From the NCBI GenBank assembly GCA_013407085.1, contig JACCGJ010008713.1, forward strand, positions 1 through 64,000: 64,000 nucleotides of DNA, written 5' to 3'. This DNA comes from Atriophallophorus winterbourni (Eukaryota > Platyhelminthes > Trematoda > Plagiorchiida > Microphallidae). This document shows, one piece after another, positions 11,945 through 21,119 of this stretch. The position numbers were made by a program, and so were the translations under genes. The notes below the pieces were generated by a model. The model was not told the DNA's origin and did no database searches. It worked only from the letters and a program-made list of their open reading frames with translations. How positions within the stretch are numbered: the first letter of the stretch is position 1; every line of letters starts with the position of its first letter.

Positions 11945-12445
11945 TCAAACAATGTCAAGAGTCTTCGCTTGCTAAACCATATGAAGAACGTTTGAGGAGT
12001 CTCAATCTTTTCGACTTTCGCTGTCGTCGACTAAGAGGTGACCTCATACTGATGTACAATATTATGCACGTCCCTAACCATCCCTTGTCCAAACTTTTCA
12101 CACGCTCGCCACCCCGTGCCAGTCGGAAACACGAACTTTCAGTGCTTATTCCCACTTCAAGACTGAACTGTCGAAGATATTCGTATGCTGTACGTGTAAG
12201 TTTCACATGGAACACCCTCCCCTCCACTGTTACACACTCAGCCAACCTGGATATTTTTAAAGCTAATTTGGACAAACACTTGAGAGACAACCCAAACTTT
12301 GATACGATTTACACTACATGAGTTTTCCTGTTCTTCTTTTTTATTGTATATACCTCATTACTCCATCCTATGGTTATTGTTAAGCTAAATGCTTTTTAGA
12401 CCATTACAACTTTGAATCACTTTGAATCACTTTGAATCCCTGGAT
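11945..12445 (+). pseudogene. CR1-like LINE, 3' end fragment
   Basis: C-terminal part of a CR1 ORF2 (about 11968-12321, motifs LNLFDFRCRR and VSFTWNTLP), then a short 3' UTR. The UTR has the ATGGT...ACCAT stem-loop shared by the CR1 copies in this window (12369-12405) and the tail TTTGAATCAC repeated about three times. Everything upstream in the element is missing, consistent with 5' truncation during target-primed reverse transcription. Confidence 0.85.
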
Positions 12446-12814
12446 TGAAAATTTGATCTGCTTTACTGAAACGCAGATATAACTCTGTGCCCTAATATCA
12501 ATGACTATGTAATGAGAAAATTGTTCACGTCCCGATTGTAGTTAATTTCACACAACTGCAAAAGTAATCTAACTGTATCACAACGAACACCGTAAAATTT
12601 CGAACAACATCAAATTGCATGTAGCAATCAACAGCAAATATGACAAGTATTACTCCGCGGTGAATCTGGCATATTTTCCCGAAACATTTTTCCAGTAGAT
12701 AACCTTTAATTTTCTAAAGGTATTGGAAAGGGGAACGGATAATTACTGCATGTCGAACCAAGCCGGATTACACAAAACTAACGACACACCCCATCGTTGT
12801 TGAGGAAAATTACT
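12446..12814. other. No recognised gene
   Basis: I see no supported feature. Because CR1 endonuclease sequence begins at about 12815, this could be a decayed ORF1 or 5' region of the same element, but no motif supports that. Confidence 0.4.
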
Positions 12815-12937
12815 ATAAATTGCCTCTACATCAACGCACAATGTCTGGGAAACAAAATCGGTTAACTGCGTGTAGTTTTTCTAAAATGCTCATTGAACAT
12901 CATCGCCGTAACGGAAACGTGGCTACAGACTCACCTA
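12815..12937 (+). pseudogene. CR1-like endonuclease N-terminus
   Basis: Short plus-strand fragment matching the start of CR1 ORF2 (CLYINAQCLGNK, then AVTETWL after a frameshift). It ends where the RTE element begins. It is probably the upstream part of the plus-strand CR1 that resumes at about 16185, about 60 codons of which are missing between the pieces. Confidence 0.65.
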
Positions 12938-15900
12938 ACAAATGACTTACTTGACTTATTCCTGTGAACTCCTGTTGGAGCATAGGGCTGCAACAACGCC
13001 ACGCCAGCGAACTCTGTCCTGGGCTGCTATCCTCAGCTGAGTCCATGTCATTCCGGCATCCTTCGCTTCACTCACGACTGATCTTCTCCACGACTGCTTG
13101 GGTCGTCCCACTTTCCTTTTACCTGGTGGATTCCAGTCTAGTGCTTGCCTAGTGACGTTATCAGCTGGTTTGCGGAGTGTGTGACCTATCCACCCCCATT
13201 TTCTTTTCTTGATGTCCTGATCAACGGGGTTCTGGTTGGTTCTACGCCATAGGTCTGTGTTTGAAATCTTCTCAGGCCACCTGATGTTAAGAATGTGGCG
13301 CAAGCACTTGTTGACAAATGTTTGTATCTTGTTGGTGATGTTGTGGGTAACCCGCCATGTTTCGGACCCGTAGAGGAGGACTGCTTTTACGTTGGTGTTA
13401 AAGATGCGGACTTTGCTGCGCTGGGACAAGGCCTTAGATTTCCAGATGGGGCGCAGGGTGTTGAACGCTACCCTTGCTTTGCTGATTCGGCTCTTGACGT
13501 CGTCTTCTGTGCCACCATCAATGTTGACCACGCTTCCAAGGTAAACAAAGCGGTCAGTCTCCACCACGTCTTTCCCCTGTAGATGCAGTGGCTGCTGTAG
13601 TTGGTTGTTCAATCGCATCACCTCGGTTTTCTTTATGTTGATTTTCAGGCCCGTCTTCTCTGCCTCTTCTGCTAGGCGCGTTAGCTTAGACTGTGCATGC
13701 TGTTGCTTGTGAGACAGGAGGCCGATGTCATCCGCAAAGTCAAGGTCTTCGATATGTTTGGTGGTGGTCCACTGGGTGCCGGTGTTGCTGCCCTCTGTGG
13801 TTCTTCTCATAATCCAGTCTATGACGATCAAGAAAATTATCGGCGAGAGCATGCAACCTTGCCTCACTCCAGTCTTCACTGGGAAGGGGTCTGTCAGCTC
13901 TCCGTTGTGGATGATCTGGCATGATGAGTCCTTATAGAGCTGTTGGATGATGTTTATCAGCTTTTGCGGGATTCCGTAGTGTTGCATAAGCTTCCATATT
14001 GTCTCCCTGTCGACGCTGTCAAACGCTTTTTCGAAGTCGACGAAGATCGCGTACAAAGGAGACTGCCATTCGATGGATTGCTCGATGATAATACGCAGAG
14101 TGGTGATATGATCTATGCATGACCTATCTTGTCTAAACCCCGCCTGTTCTGTTCTAAGTTTCTTGTCTAACGCCTCTTTCAATCTCTCCAAGATGATTCT
14201 GGTCAGTACTTTGTTGGGGATGGACAGCAACATGATTCCTCGCCAGTTGCCGCATTGGGAAAGGTCGCCTTTCTTGGGGAGCTTTACCAAATGCCCGAGC
14301 TTCCAGTCAGCCGGAACTCTCTCCTGTTCCCATAACTTCACCAGGAAGGGGTGTAACATCTCCGCTGCCGCTGTCGCGTCTGCCTTTAGAGCTTCTGAGG
14401 GGATGCCGTCAGGGCCTGGTGCCTTACCATTCTTCAGGGACTTGATGGCATTGATGATTTCTGCAATTGTTGGGGGGTTGATGTTAATGCATAGGGATTC
14501 TTTTGCTGGTGATATATCAGGAGATGTTTGCGGAGGTGGTCTGTTTAGAATTTCTTCAAAATGTTCCACCCATCTTTTCCTTTGCCCCTCCTCGCTTGTC
14601 ATGGTTCTTCCATTTTTGTCCTTGACTGGTTTGCTCGGTTTGGAACTCTTCCCTGACAAGGCTCGGGTGATTTCATATACCCTATTCATGTTATTCTGCT
14701 TTGCCGCTAGCTCTGCCTCCTCTGTTAGGTTGTGTATAAATTTCCTTTTTTCCTGTCTAGCACCCTTCTTCACTTCCCGGTTTGTCTCCCAATATTGTGC
14801 TTTGAGGTCTGCCTTCTGTTGCAGGTCACCGCATCTGCTAATTTCCATCTTCAGATCCCTCCTCTTCTTAATCTTCTCCCAGGTACCCTTCGTCAGCCAT
14901 TCCTTCTGTTCCCTCTCTTTCTTCCCCAGAACTTTAGTGCACGCATCCTGCCAGGTCTTTCGTATTCCTGCCCAGTGATTTTCTATTGTTTCGTCGGCCA
15001 ACTCCGACAGCGCCTCGAACCTATTCCTGACTTCACAGCTGAACTCTTCTGATTTCTTTTTGTCCATCAAGTACTGTGTGTTGAACTTGTGGTACGCTCT
15101 TCCTGACGGATCGTTGAAGGACTTCAGCTTGGTCCGCATTGTTGCAACCAGCAGGTGATGGTCGGAGGCTGCATCGGCGCCGCGCCTCACTCTGACGTCC
15201 AGCACACTACGCCTCCACTTTCTGTCTATGGTGAAGTGATCTATCTGATTTTCCGTCTTCCCATCGGGTGAAGTCCAAGTAGTCTTGTGGATCCTTTTGT
15301 GAGGGTAAATGGTGCCACCTATTACTAAGTCATTGAACGAACAAAAGTCTGTGAACAGCTCTCCGTTCTCGTTGCAGGTACCCACGCCGTGTCTGCCCAT
15401 GATGAGTTCCCTGCCTGTGTTGTCATCACCGACCTTAGCGTTCAAGTCGCCCATGACGATCTTCATGTCTCTGCGCGGAGTCCGGTCTAAAAGGGCCTGT
15501 AAAGAGTTGTAGAAATCTTCCTTCTCCTCTTCTTGGGCTGTGTTTGTTGGCGCATAACACTGGATGATGGTGATCCTCCTTCCCTTGGAGTTGAACCTGG
15601 CTGCCATAAGTCTGGGTGAGACAGGTTCCCATGCCATTAGCGCTTTTGTAGCCTCTGGCGCTAACATTATTGCCACTCCTTGAGTGTGACCATGATTCAT
15701 ATCTTCATGTCCGGAATAGATGATGGTTTCCCCTGAAGATAATCTGTTCCGACCGCTCCCATTCCATCGAGTATCACATAGGCCCAGAACTTTGATGTTG
15801 TAACTTTCCATCTCTTTGGCTACCTGTGCTAATTTCCCGCTCTCATATAGGGTTCTGATGTTCCAGGTCCCTATCCTGGTCTTTGCCTTGGTCGTGAGAA

Positions 15901-15990
15901 GACTTATCGGCGAGTTGGCTTCCCTAAGGCTTTCACCAATATGGCAATTACGAATAAAATATGTAATGAAAAACGGGATTTTTTGCTTAC
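12938..15990 (-). mobile_element. RTE-like LINE with one long open ORF
   Basis: Minus-strand non-LTR element of the RTE clade, whose proteins are often annotated in databases as craniofacial development protein 2-like. It has one long endonuclease-RT ORF, a very short 3' UTR and an AAGTAAGTC-type tail at 12938-12955. The 5' end is probably truncated near 15940-16020, where the sequence runs into a CR1 fragment. It sits inside CR1 sequence. Confidence 0.85.
12956..15811 (-). CDS. RTE endonuclease-reverse transcriptase ORF
   Basis: An uninterrupted 951-codon ORF from the first ATG. The conserved reading frame continues upstream without a stop to at least 15937 (GESLREANSP, then IGTWNIRTLY), so the true N-terminus is longer and the chosen ATG is internal. 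An APE-type endonuclease occupies about residues 1-230 (GDLNAKVG at 121-128, SDHH at 216-219). Reverse transcriptase lies at about 450-780: domain A FVDFEKAFD at 590-598, RQGCMLSP at 650-657, and catalytic FADD at 692-695. A conserved C-terminal domain includes WIGHTLRKP at 874-882. The enzyme would nick genomic DNA and copy its own RNA at the target. The lack of stops over nearly 3 kb suggests recent insertion. Confidence 0.9.
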   Translation of the reverse strand: MESYNIKVLGLCDTRWNGSGRNRLSSGETIIYSGHEDMNHGHTQGVAIMLAPEATKALMAWEPVSPRLMAARFNSKGRRITIIQCYAPTNTAQEEEKEDFYNSLQALLDRTPRRDMKIVMGDLNAKVGDDNTGRELIMGRHGVGTCNENGELFTDFCSFNDLVIGGTIYPHKRIHKTTWTSPDGKTENQIDHFTIDRKWRRSVLDVRVRRGADAASDHHLLVATMRTKLKSFNDPSGRAYHKFNTQYLMDKKKSEEFSCEVRNRFEALSELADETIENHWAGIRKTWQDACTKVLGKKEREQKEWLTKGTWEKIKKRRDLKMEISRCGDLQQKADLKAQYWETNREVKKGARQEKRKFIHNLTEEAELAAKQNNMNRVYEITRALSGKSSKPSKPVKDKNGRTMTSEEGQRKRWVEHFEEILNRPPPQTSPDISPAKESLCININPPTIAEIINAIKSLKNGKAPGPDGIPSEALKADATAAAEMLHPFLVKLWEQERVPADWKLGHLVKLPKKGDLSQCGNWRGIMLLSIPNKVLTRIILERLKEALDKKLRTEQAGFRQDRSCIDHITTLRIIIEQSIEWQSPLYAIFVDFEKAFDSVDRETIWKLMQHYGIPQKLINIIQQLYKDSSCQIIHNGELTDPFPVKTGVRQGCMLSPIIFLIVIDWIMRRTTEGSNTGTQWTTTKHIEDLDFADDIGLLSHKQQHAQSKLTRLAEEAEKTGLKINIKKTEVMRLNNQLQQPLHLQGKDVVETDRFVYLGSVVNIDGGTEDDVKSRISKARVAFNTLRPIWKSKALSQRSKVRIFNTNVKAVLLYGSETWRVTHNITNKIQTFVNKCLRHILNIRWPEKISNTDLWRRTNQNPVDQDIKKRKWGWIGHTLRKPADNVTRQALDWNPPGKRKVGRPKQSWRRSVVSEAKDAGMTWTQLRIAAQDRVRWRGVVAALCSNRSSQE

Positions 15991-16180
15991 TGAGCAGTTC
16001 CGGAATCAGGTAAAAAATCCATAGGACAGAAACTGTTTTCGAAGTTCAAAGCTTTTATGGTGTAAAATATATAGGTTCTTTGTTTGGATTGGTCGTCATA
16101 AAATTGTCCAAATTCGATTTGAATATATCCAAGTTGGATGAATGTGCAACATTACAGGGTAGGGCTTTCCAGGTAAAGCA
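15985..16180 (-). pseudogene. CR1-like ORF2 C-terminal fragment
   Basis: Minus-strand remnant reading CFTWKALP and NLDIFKSNLDNFM, the usual C-terminus of CR1 ORF2. It lies between the 5' side of the RTE and the resumed plus-strand CR1 endonuclease. Confidence 0.7.
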
Positions 16181-16184
16181 TACA

Positions 16185-16691
16185 CTAGTCAATGGAGATG
16201 AATGTACGATCGGCATCATTTACCGCTCGCCATCATCCGAAAGCTCATACAATGATTAGCTCATCTAATCATTGCAACATATCACAAGATACTAGAATAT
16301 GCAATTGCTGATCATTGGCGATTTTAATCTCCCGCATCTGTTTTTGAGAGGTGAGCACTCCCTGCATTCGTTTGAACATAAATTCAAGGAGGTTATAGAA
16401 TTTTCTTCACTACACAATCACGTTAACCAGCCAACTCGCTGGCGGGGTCTTGACCAACCTTCAACCCTTGACCTTGTCTTAACGCCTGAGGCAACCGCAG
16501 TAGAGGGTATACAATACCTGGCCCCACTGGGGGAGAGTGATCATGTTGTGCTTTGTTTGATTATGTATTTAGTGCGGAACGATTGTGTGAACAGACGAAA
16601 GTCATAATGAAAATACAATTTGAATCCTTAAATTTCAGTCTCCGGGATGCACACACTCATGAGTTTGATTCAATGGATCCTTGCTCATATT
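16185..16691 (+). pseudogene. CR1-like endonuclease, upstream half of a split LINE
   Basis: Plus-strand AP endonuclease region of a CR1 ORF2 (IGIIYRSPSS, IIGDFNLPHLF, LDLVLTPEA, GESDHVV) with a stop and a frameshift near 16550. It stops at the 9-base sequence GCTCATATT (16683-16691). The frame resumes exactly after the second GCTCATATT (18683-18691), so the intervening foldback-like element was inserted into this LINE. Confidence 0.85.
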
Positions 16692-16799
16692 GGGGTACCG
16701 ACAATTGCTCCTCTGACAATTGCTCCTTGACAAATTACTCCTCGGACAGTTGCTCCTTGGACATTTGCTCCTTGACCAATTGCTCCTTGTACAAGTGAA
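16692..16799 (+). repeat. Left inverted repeat of the foldback-like element
   Basis: About seven degenerate 15 bp units (GACAATTGCTCCTTG type). It is the reverse complement of 18518-18682, which has extra units. The inner edge TTGTACAAGTGAA is shared exactly by both arms. Confidence 0.9.
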
Positions 16800-18376
16800 A
16801 CAAATTCAAATGCAAATTCAAATTCAAAGATTTATGGTTAAAAGTTAATACTTTACAACACCACAGGATAACGGTATTAATAAAACATGAAAAAATACAA
16901 TAGTATAAAAGCAATAGAGAATATCAAATGTAGGGCTCACGAATGTTATACTTTTGCATATGTAAGTCCAATTTTACTTTAAACGCCGCCAGGCAAGGAG
17001 AGTCCACCAAATGTTGGGGTAGGGAATTCCAAAGAAATATAGCAAGTATGGCGAAAAAATGGCGCCGACAGTTAATACGGAAACTTGGGACGTAAAGGGA
17101 TAAGGTATGTCCGCGTGTCACTTTCCCATCACACACATCAAGCAAGTGTTTTAGTGGATGTCCTTCGGTAGACACAATTCTATAAGTCAGAATAATACGC
17201 GTAGTATCCTCCTTTGGGCAAAGTCGCATAGACCCAGACGTCGCAATCTTTCGGCGTACGGAACATTGCGAAGACCCATCACTAACTTTGTTGCTCTATG
17301 ATAGATTTTATCGAAGAGAGCAATATCCTTTCGCAGCCAATGAGCCCAGACCTCTACCGCATACTCCATCACTAGGCGTTTGTGGGTCAGTAGCATCCGT
17401 TAACTTGCTTCCGGCTATTACCTTGGGCAAGCTCAACACGACGTTTTGTGGTAGGTTTTTTCTATTAGCTTTCCATTCACGTTTGATAGTATCCGTCATT
17501 TCGGTTGTGAAGAAGGTTAGCTTTAAAGGGCTAGGACCTTGCTCTTTATAGTTGGCAGACCGCGGTATCCTAAAAGCATCCACAAGTATGGCATTTTTAA
17601 TACCAATTGTTTCGGCTAGATATTTCCATTGTTTGTGGTCGTGCTCAGACTTTTCTTGAGAAGGTACATCAGCAGCATCTTCCGGAACACCTAGAATTAA
17701 AATACTTCTCGGATTACATTCTCCACGAGATTTCTGCGACGACTTTCGCTCCCACCATGGTAAGTCTGCATGGATACGACATGTAGTCTCTGGAACACCT
17801 CTAAGAAGGTATGCATTTAAGAGTACGTTTTCCACGTCCTCCGCAGATTGCAGCGTTATTCTTAAAAGGCGAGGATCATCCTTGTGAGGAGAATTCAGGT
17901 GGCGGTTTAATCGAACTATTGATGAAGGAGTAACTGCGGCCAAGTCTCATCTGACTGCAGAGTTTATACCACTCAGCTAAGTCATGTTTTTGCTTAGCTT
18001 CAAACAGCGTTTCCTGCGACTCGGTCACGTTTGTACATATAACGCTAAGGTTTACAACCGCGGATTTTGTTTTATAATGTGAGTCAGTCATTTTAGTAGC
18101 AGTGGTTTTTTGAGTCCTTTTTCGTTTCCGTTAAGTCGAGGAGTCACTGATCCCAACGAACGCCTCCCCGTTTTAGTCACCATCTGCGCGGTTATCTGGG
18201 CAAATGTTGGCCTGCTCGAGTATGATGGATTATCTACCGGCTCTTCGGCAGTAACGACGGGTAACGACGGTGTCCTTATGACATTTATTATCAGTTCATT
18301 TAGTTTTTGTATACTGGATTCCACTCCATTTAGACGCGTCTTGATATCATATTCAGGGGTCTTCGTTGCCGAGTAA
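16800..18376 (-). pseudogene. Internally deleted CR1 forming the element's loop
   Basis: Minus-strand CR1 derivative. ORF1 starts near 18376 and runs to about 17400 (ESSIQKLNELI, LSVICTNVTESQ, RLLRITLQ, DLPWWERK, ILGVPED). It is joined directly to the ORF2 C-terminus (MEYAVEVWAHWLRKD at about 17370-17325, then LWNSLPQ at about 17020). The 3' UTR stem-loop and a TTGAATTTGAATTTG tail end at 16800. Endonuclease and most of the RT are deleted at the junction near 17396. Its 3' end abuts the inner edge of the left inverted repeat. Confidence 0.8.
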
Positions 18377-18517
18377 ACAAGTAAACAAGTGAACTGAGTT
18401 CAAGCTCAAACCAGCAAGAGTGACCCCACTGTTGATTTTTATGTGTGTGAACGAAAGCGAAAAGACCACTGTTCTGGGCGACTCCATCTCCGTGGAACTG
18501 AGTTCAAGTGAACTCAG
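18377..18517. other. Spacer with inverted GAACTGAGTTC motifs
   Basis: Between the CR1 ORF1 start and the right inverted repeat. It contains TGAACTGAGTTCAAG near 18390 and a palindromic CTGAGTTCAAGTGAACTCAG near 18498. Possibly CR1 5' UTR or foldback loop sequence. Confidence 0.45.
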
Positions 18518-18682
18518 TTCACTTGTACAAGGAGCAATTGGTCAAGGAACAATTGGTCAAGGAGCAAATGTCCAAGGAGCAACTGTCCGAGGAGTAATTT
18601 GTCAAGAAGCAATTGTCAGGGGAGCAATTGTCGCGGAGTAATTGTCGGGGAGCAATTGTCAAGGAGCAACTGTCGTGGACCC
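18518..18682 (-). repeat. Right inverted repeat of the foldback-like element
   Basis: About eleven degenerate 15 bp units (GGAGCAATTGTCAAG type), an expanded reverse complement of the left arm. One extra CAATTGGTCAAGGA unit lies near 18545, and further units lie at the outer end. Confidence 0.9.
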
Positions 18683-18691
18683 GCTCATATT

Positions 18692-20790
18692 ACAATTCGT
18701 TTCTAAATTATCTCAATTCGAATATTTACGAAAACTCGATTTTTGTACTACACAAATGCAGCTTGAACAACCAGTTTGTTATTTGGAGTAGAACAAAGAA
18801 ATGGTTAGCTGTTAAGCGAGATTCTTGGGTAACTCATAAGAAGTTTGATACGGAAGAAACTTGGAAGCGATTCTGTAAGATACGGAATCAAGTCACGACT
18901 CTTGTAAGAGAAGATCGCATGCAATTCCAATGGAACTTGCTTAAGAGAATGGAAAAGAATCCTAAGCTTCTCTACAAGATAGTAAATGAACGATCAAAGA
19001 TCAAACCAGGTGTATTCTCTGTACTAACACCTCATGGATTGACCCACACTGCCCAAGATACCGCCGACGCTTTAGCAACGTTTTACTCATTTGTCTTCAA
19101 TCCCAAGCGTTGTATACCATATCAAGTTTCATCAAGTTCACCACATTTCGAATTATTAAGTGAAATGACTATCAACGAATACATGGTTGGGCGGGAACTT
19201 TGTCGACTAAACGAAAAGAAGTCCCCTGGCGCAGACAAAATTACCCCCGCCGTACTTCGCAGGTGTCGCGTTGCTTTGACTGCTCCTCTCACTCGCATAT
19301 TCAATCTCAGCTTAAATGAAGGAAAAATACCACCGCAATGGAAAGCAGGGATGATAACTCCTATTTATAAAGGCGGTAGCCGTTCAGACACAGCAAACTA
19401 TAGACCGGTAACGTTACTTCCGGTGATCTCCAAATTAATGCAACGCATTGTGACTGCGCGCCTAAGAGAACATTTTGAAAACCAAAATTTTTGACCGCAG
19501 CACAACACGGTTTTCGAAGAGGTCGTTGCTGTTTATCTAACCTTCTTACAACGTTCGAGGATTGGACCAAGGCACTAGACGAAGGTGAGGCTGTACATGC
19601 TTGCTACATCGATATTTCCAAAGCTTTCGATAGAGTCAACCATGACATCCTAATTAAAAAGCTCGAATCCTATGGAATAACGGGAATATTGCTGAATTGG
19701 ATAAGGGACTATCTTACTGATAGACACGTCCAAGTTCGCGTTGGCAGCACCTTATCTAGAAAAATAGACGTCACGAGTGGAGTTCCGCAAGGCTCGGTGC
19801 TTGGACCTCTTCTATTCTTGGTGTATATGAACGATATAGTAGAGGATATTGGATGCAACTTGATACTATTTGCCGATGATATTAAAATATGGAAGCGTGT
19901 CAGGTCTGTTAATGACTGTATGGCATTACAACGGGATCTAAGCATCTTATTTCGTTGGTCCCGGTTAAATGAGTTACCATTTAACCCTGCGAAATGTAAA
20001 ATGCTGCAGCTTGGGAAATCTCTGCACCACACGTATCAGCTTGGCACGCAAGATCTCGTCTGGACCGCAGCAAAAAAAATCTGGTATCTGGGTTTCGTTT
20101 AACCTTAAGCCTGGACAGCATTGCCGGATGGTGTACAATAAAGCTTGCCGTATCTTGAGTCTTCTCAAAAGAATATTCCGGATTTTTACGCCTGAAACCC
20201 TACCCCGGGTAATTAACACGTATATACGTCCTGTTATGGAATATTCCATCCAAGCCTGGGCACCATGGCTGAGGAAGGATATCGAACTACTCGACAGGAT
20301 TTATCATCGTGCTACAAAGTTGGTCTCCCGGTACAGAAATTTGCCTTTCACAGAGCGAATTTTAAAACTAAAGCTACACGATTTTACCCAGCGGCGGATA
20401 CGCAGTGACCTTATGTTGATCTTCAAAATCCTGCATTCTGCAAACCATCCCCTTAAACACTTGCTAAAGCCCAATGACATTACTCGAACACGAACACATT
20501 CAAAGGCTTTAAGCATTCCGCATTCTCGATTGGATATACCTCGTAATTTTTTCTCGGTAAGAATTTGTTTCACTTGGAACTTTTTGCCTGAAGAAATCAC
20601 ACGATCAGAATCTGCTGAGGTTTTCACTTCCAAACTCGATGAGTTTATGACGAACCATGCGGCATGTGAGTGTCCCTAATGATTTTCGAGATATTTTATA
20701 TGTTTTATATATTTTTATGTTCCATATACCTCGTCATCCTATGGTTATTGTTAAGCTTAATGCTTTTTCTACCATACAATTTTCTGAGTT
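18692..20790 (+). pseudogene. CR1-like ORF2, reverse transcriptase half of the split LINE
   Basis: Continues the CR1 interrupted at 16691. In order: the linker (IWSRTKKW), RT start (KKSPGADKITP), IYKGGSRSD, TAAQHGFR, domain [27 protein letters not shown], catalytic LFADDIK (about 19860-19890), then the C-terminus (WAPWLRKDIELL, ICFTWNFLP) to 20679. Frameshifts lie near 19491 and 20085. A short 3' UTR holds the ATGGT...ACCAT stem-loop (20741-20776) and a GAGTTCTGAGTTCTGA tail. Without the foldback element it would be a fairly complete ORF2. Confidence 0.85.
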
Positions 20791-20836
20791 CAGAGTTCTG
20801 AGTTCTGACGTACAGAATAAAAATACCTTCGACTGT

Positions 20837-21105
20837 TTAGTCTCGAGTCGGGAATAAGTACTGTGTAGTCGTGACTCCGGCTGGTTCTGGGTGGTGTTGG
20901 GTGAATAGTTTATTTCGAGGATGGTTTGGGGTATGCAGTATATTGAACATAAGAATCAGATCACCTCTACGACGGCGGTAGCGAGAGTCGAAGAGATTGA
21001 GACGTGTAATACGATCTTCGTATTGTTTGTGCTTTAAACAGCTCAGTCCTATTAGCAAACCGCGAAGACACGGTCTGCACAGAAAACTTCTTCTTCTTCT
21101 TACAC
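20837..21105 (-). pseudogene. CR1-like ORF2 C-terminal fragment
   Basis: Minus-strand piece reading LNLFDSRYRRRRGDLIL and NILHTPNHP, from the ORF2 C-terminal region. It has neither 3' UTR nor RT domain. It lies between the tail of the preceding plus-strand CR1 and the next plus-strand copy. Confidence 0.75.
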
Positions 21106-21119
21106 TGTGACCCAATTCT

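Larger units (their letters stand above)
16692..18682. mobile_element. Foldback-like element with 9 bp target duplication
   Basis: A 1,991 bp insertion bounded by a perfect 9 bp direct repeat, GCTCATATT, at 16683-16691 and 18683-18691. Removing the element and one repeat restores the CR1 reading frame across the site. The ends form long inverted repeats (16692-16799 and 18518-18682) made of degenerate 15 bp units of the type GGAGCAATTGTCAAG. The outermost bases are GGGGTACCGACA on the left and, reverse-complemented, GGGTCCACGACA on the right. The loop is an internally deleted minus-strand CR1. Long repeat-built inverted termini and 9 bp duplications are described for Drosophila FB elements; 8-10 bp duplications are also typical of Mutator-like elements. 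No transposase is encoded, so it would need one in trans. Confidence 0.85.

Noticed and set aside
14115..14978. A 287-codon plus-strand open frame.
   Set aside because: Antisense to the intact RTE ORF, with no recognisable domain; typical shadow of a long coding region.
18518..18682. CRISPR-like or minisatellite array reading of the 15 bp repeats.
   Set aside because: The units are contiguous without spacers and are mirrored exactly in inverted orientation at 16692-16799 with a 9 bp target duplication, so a transposon arm explains them better.
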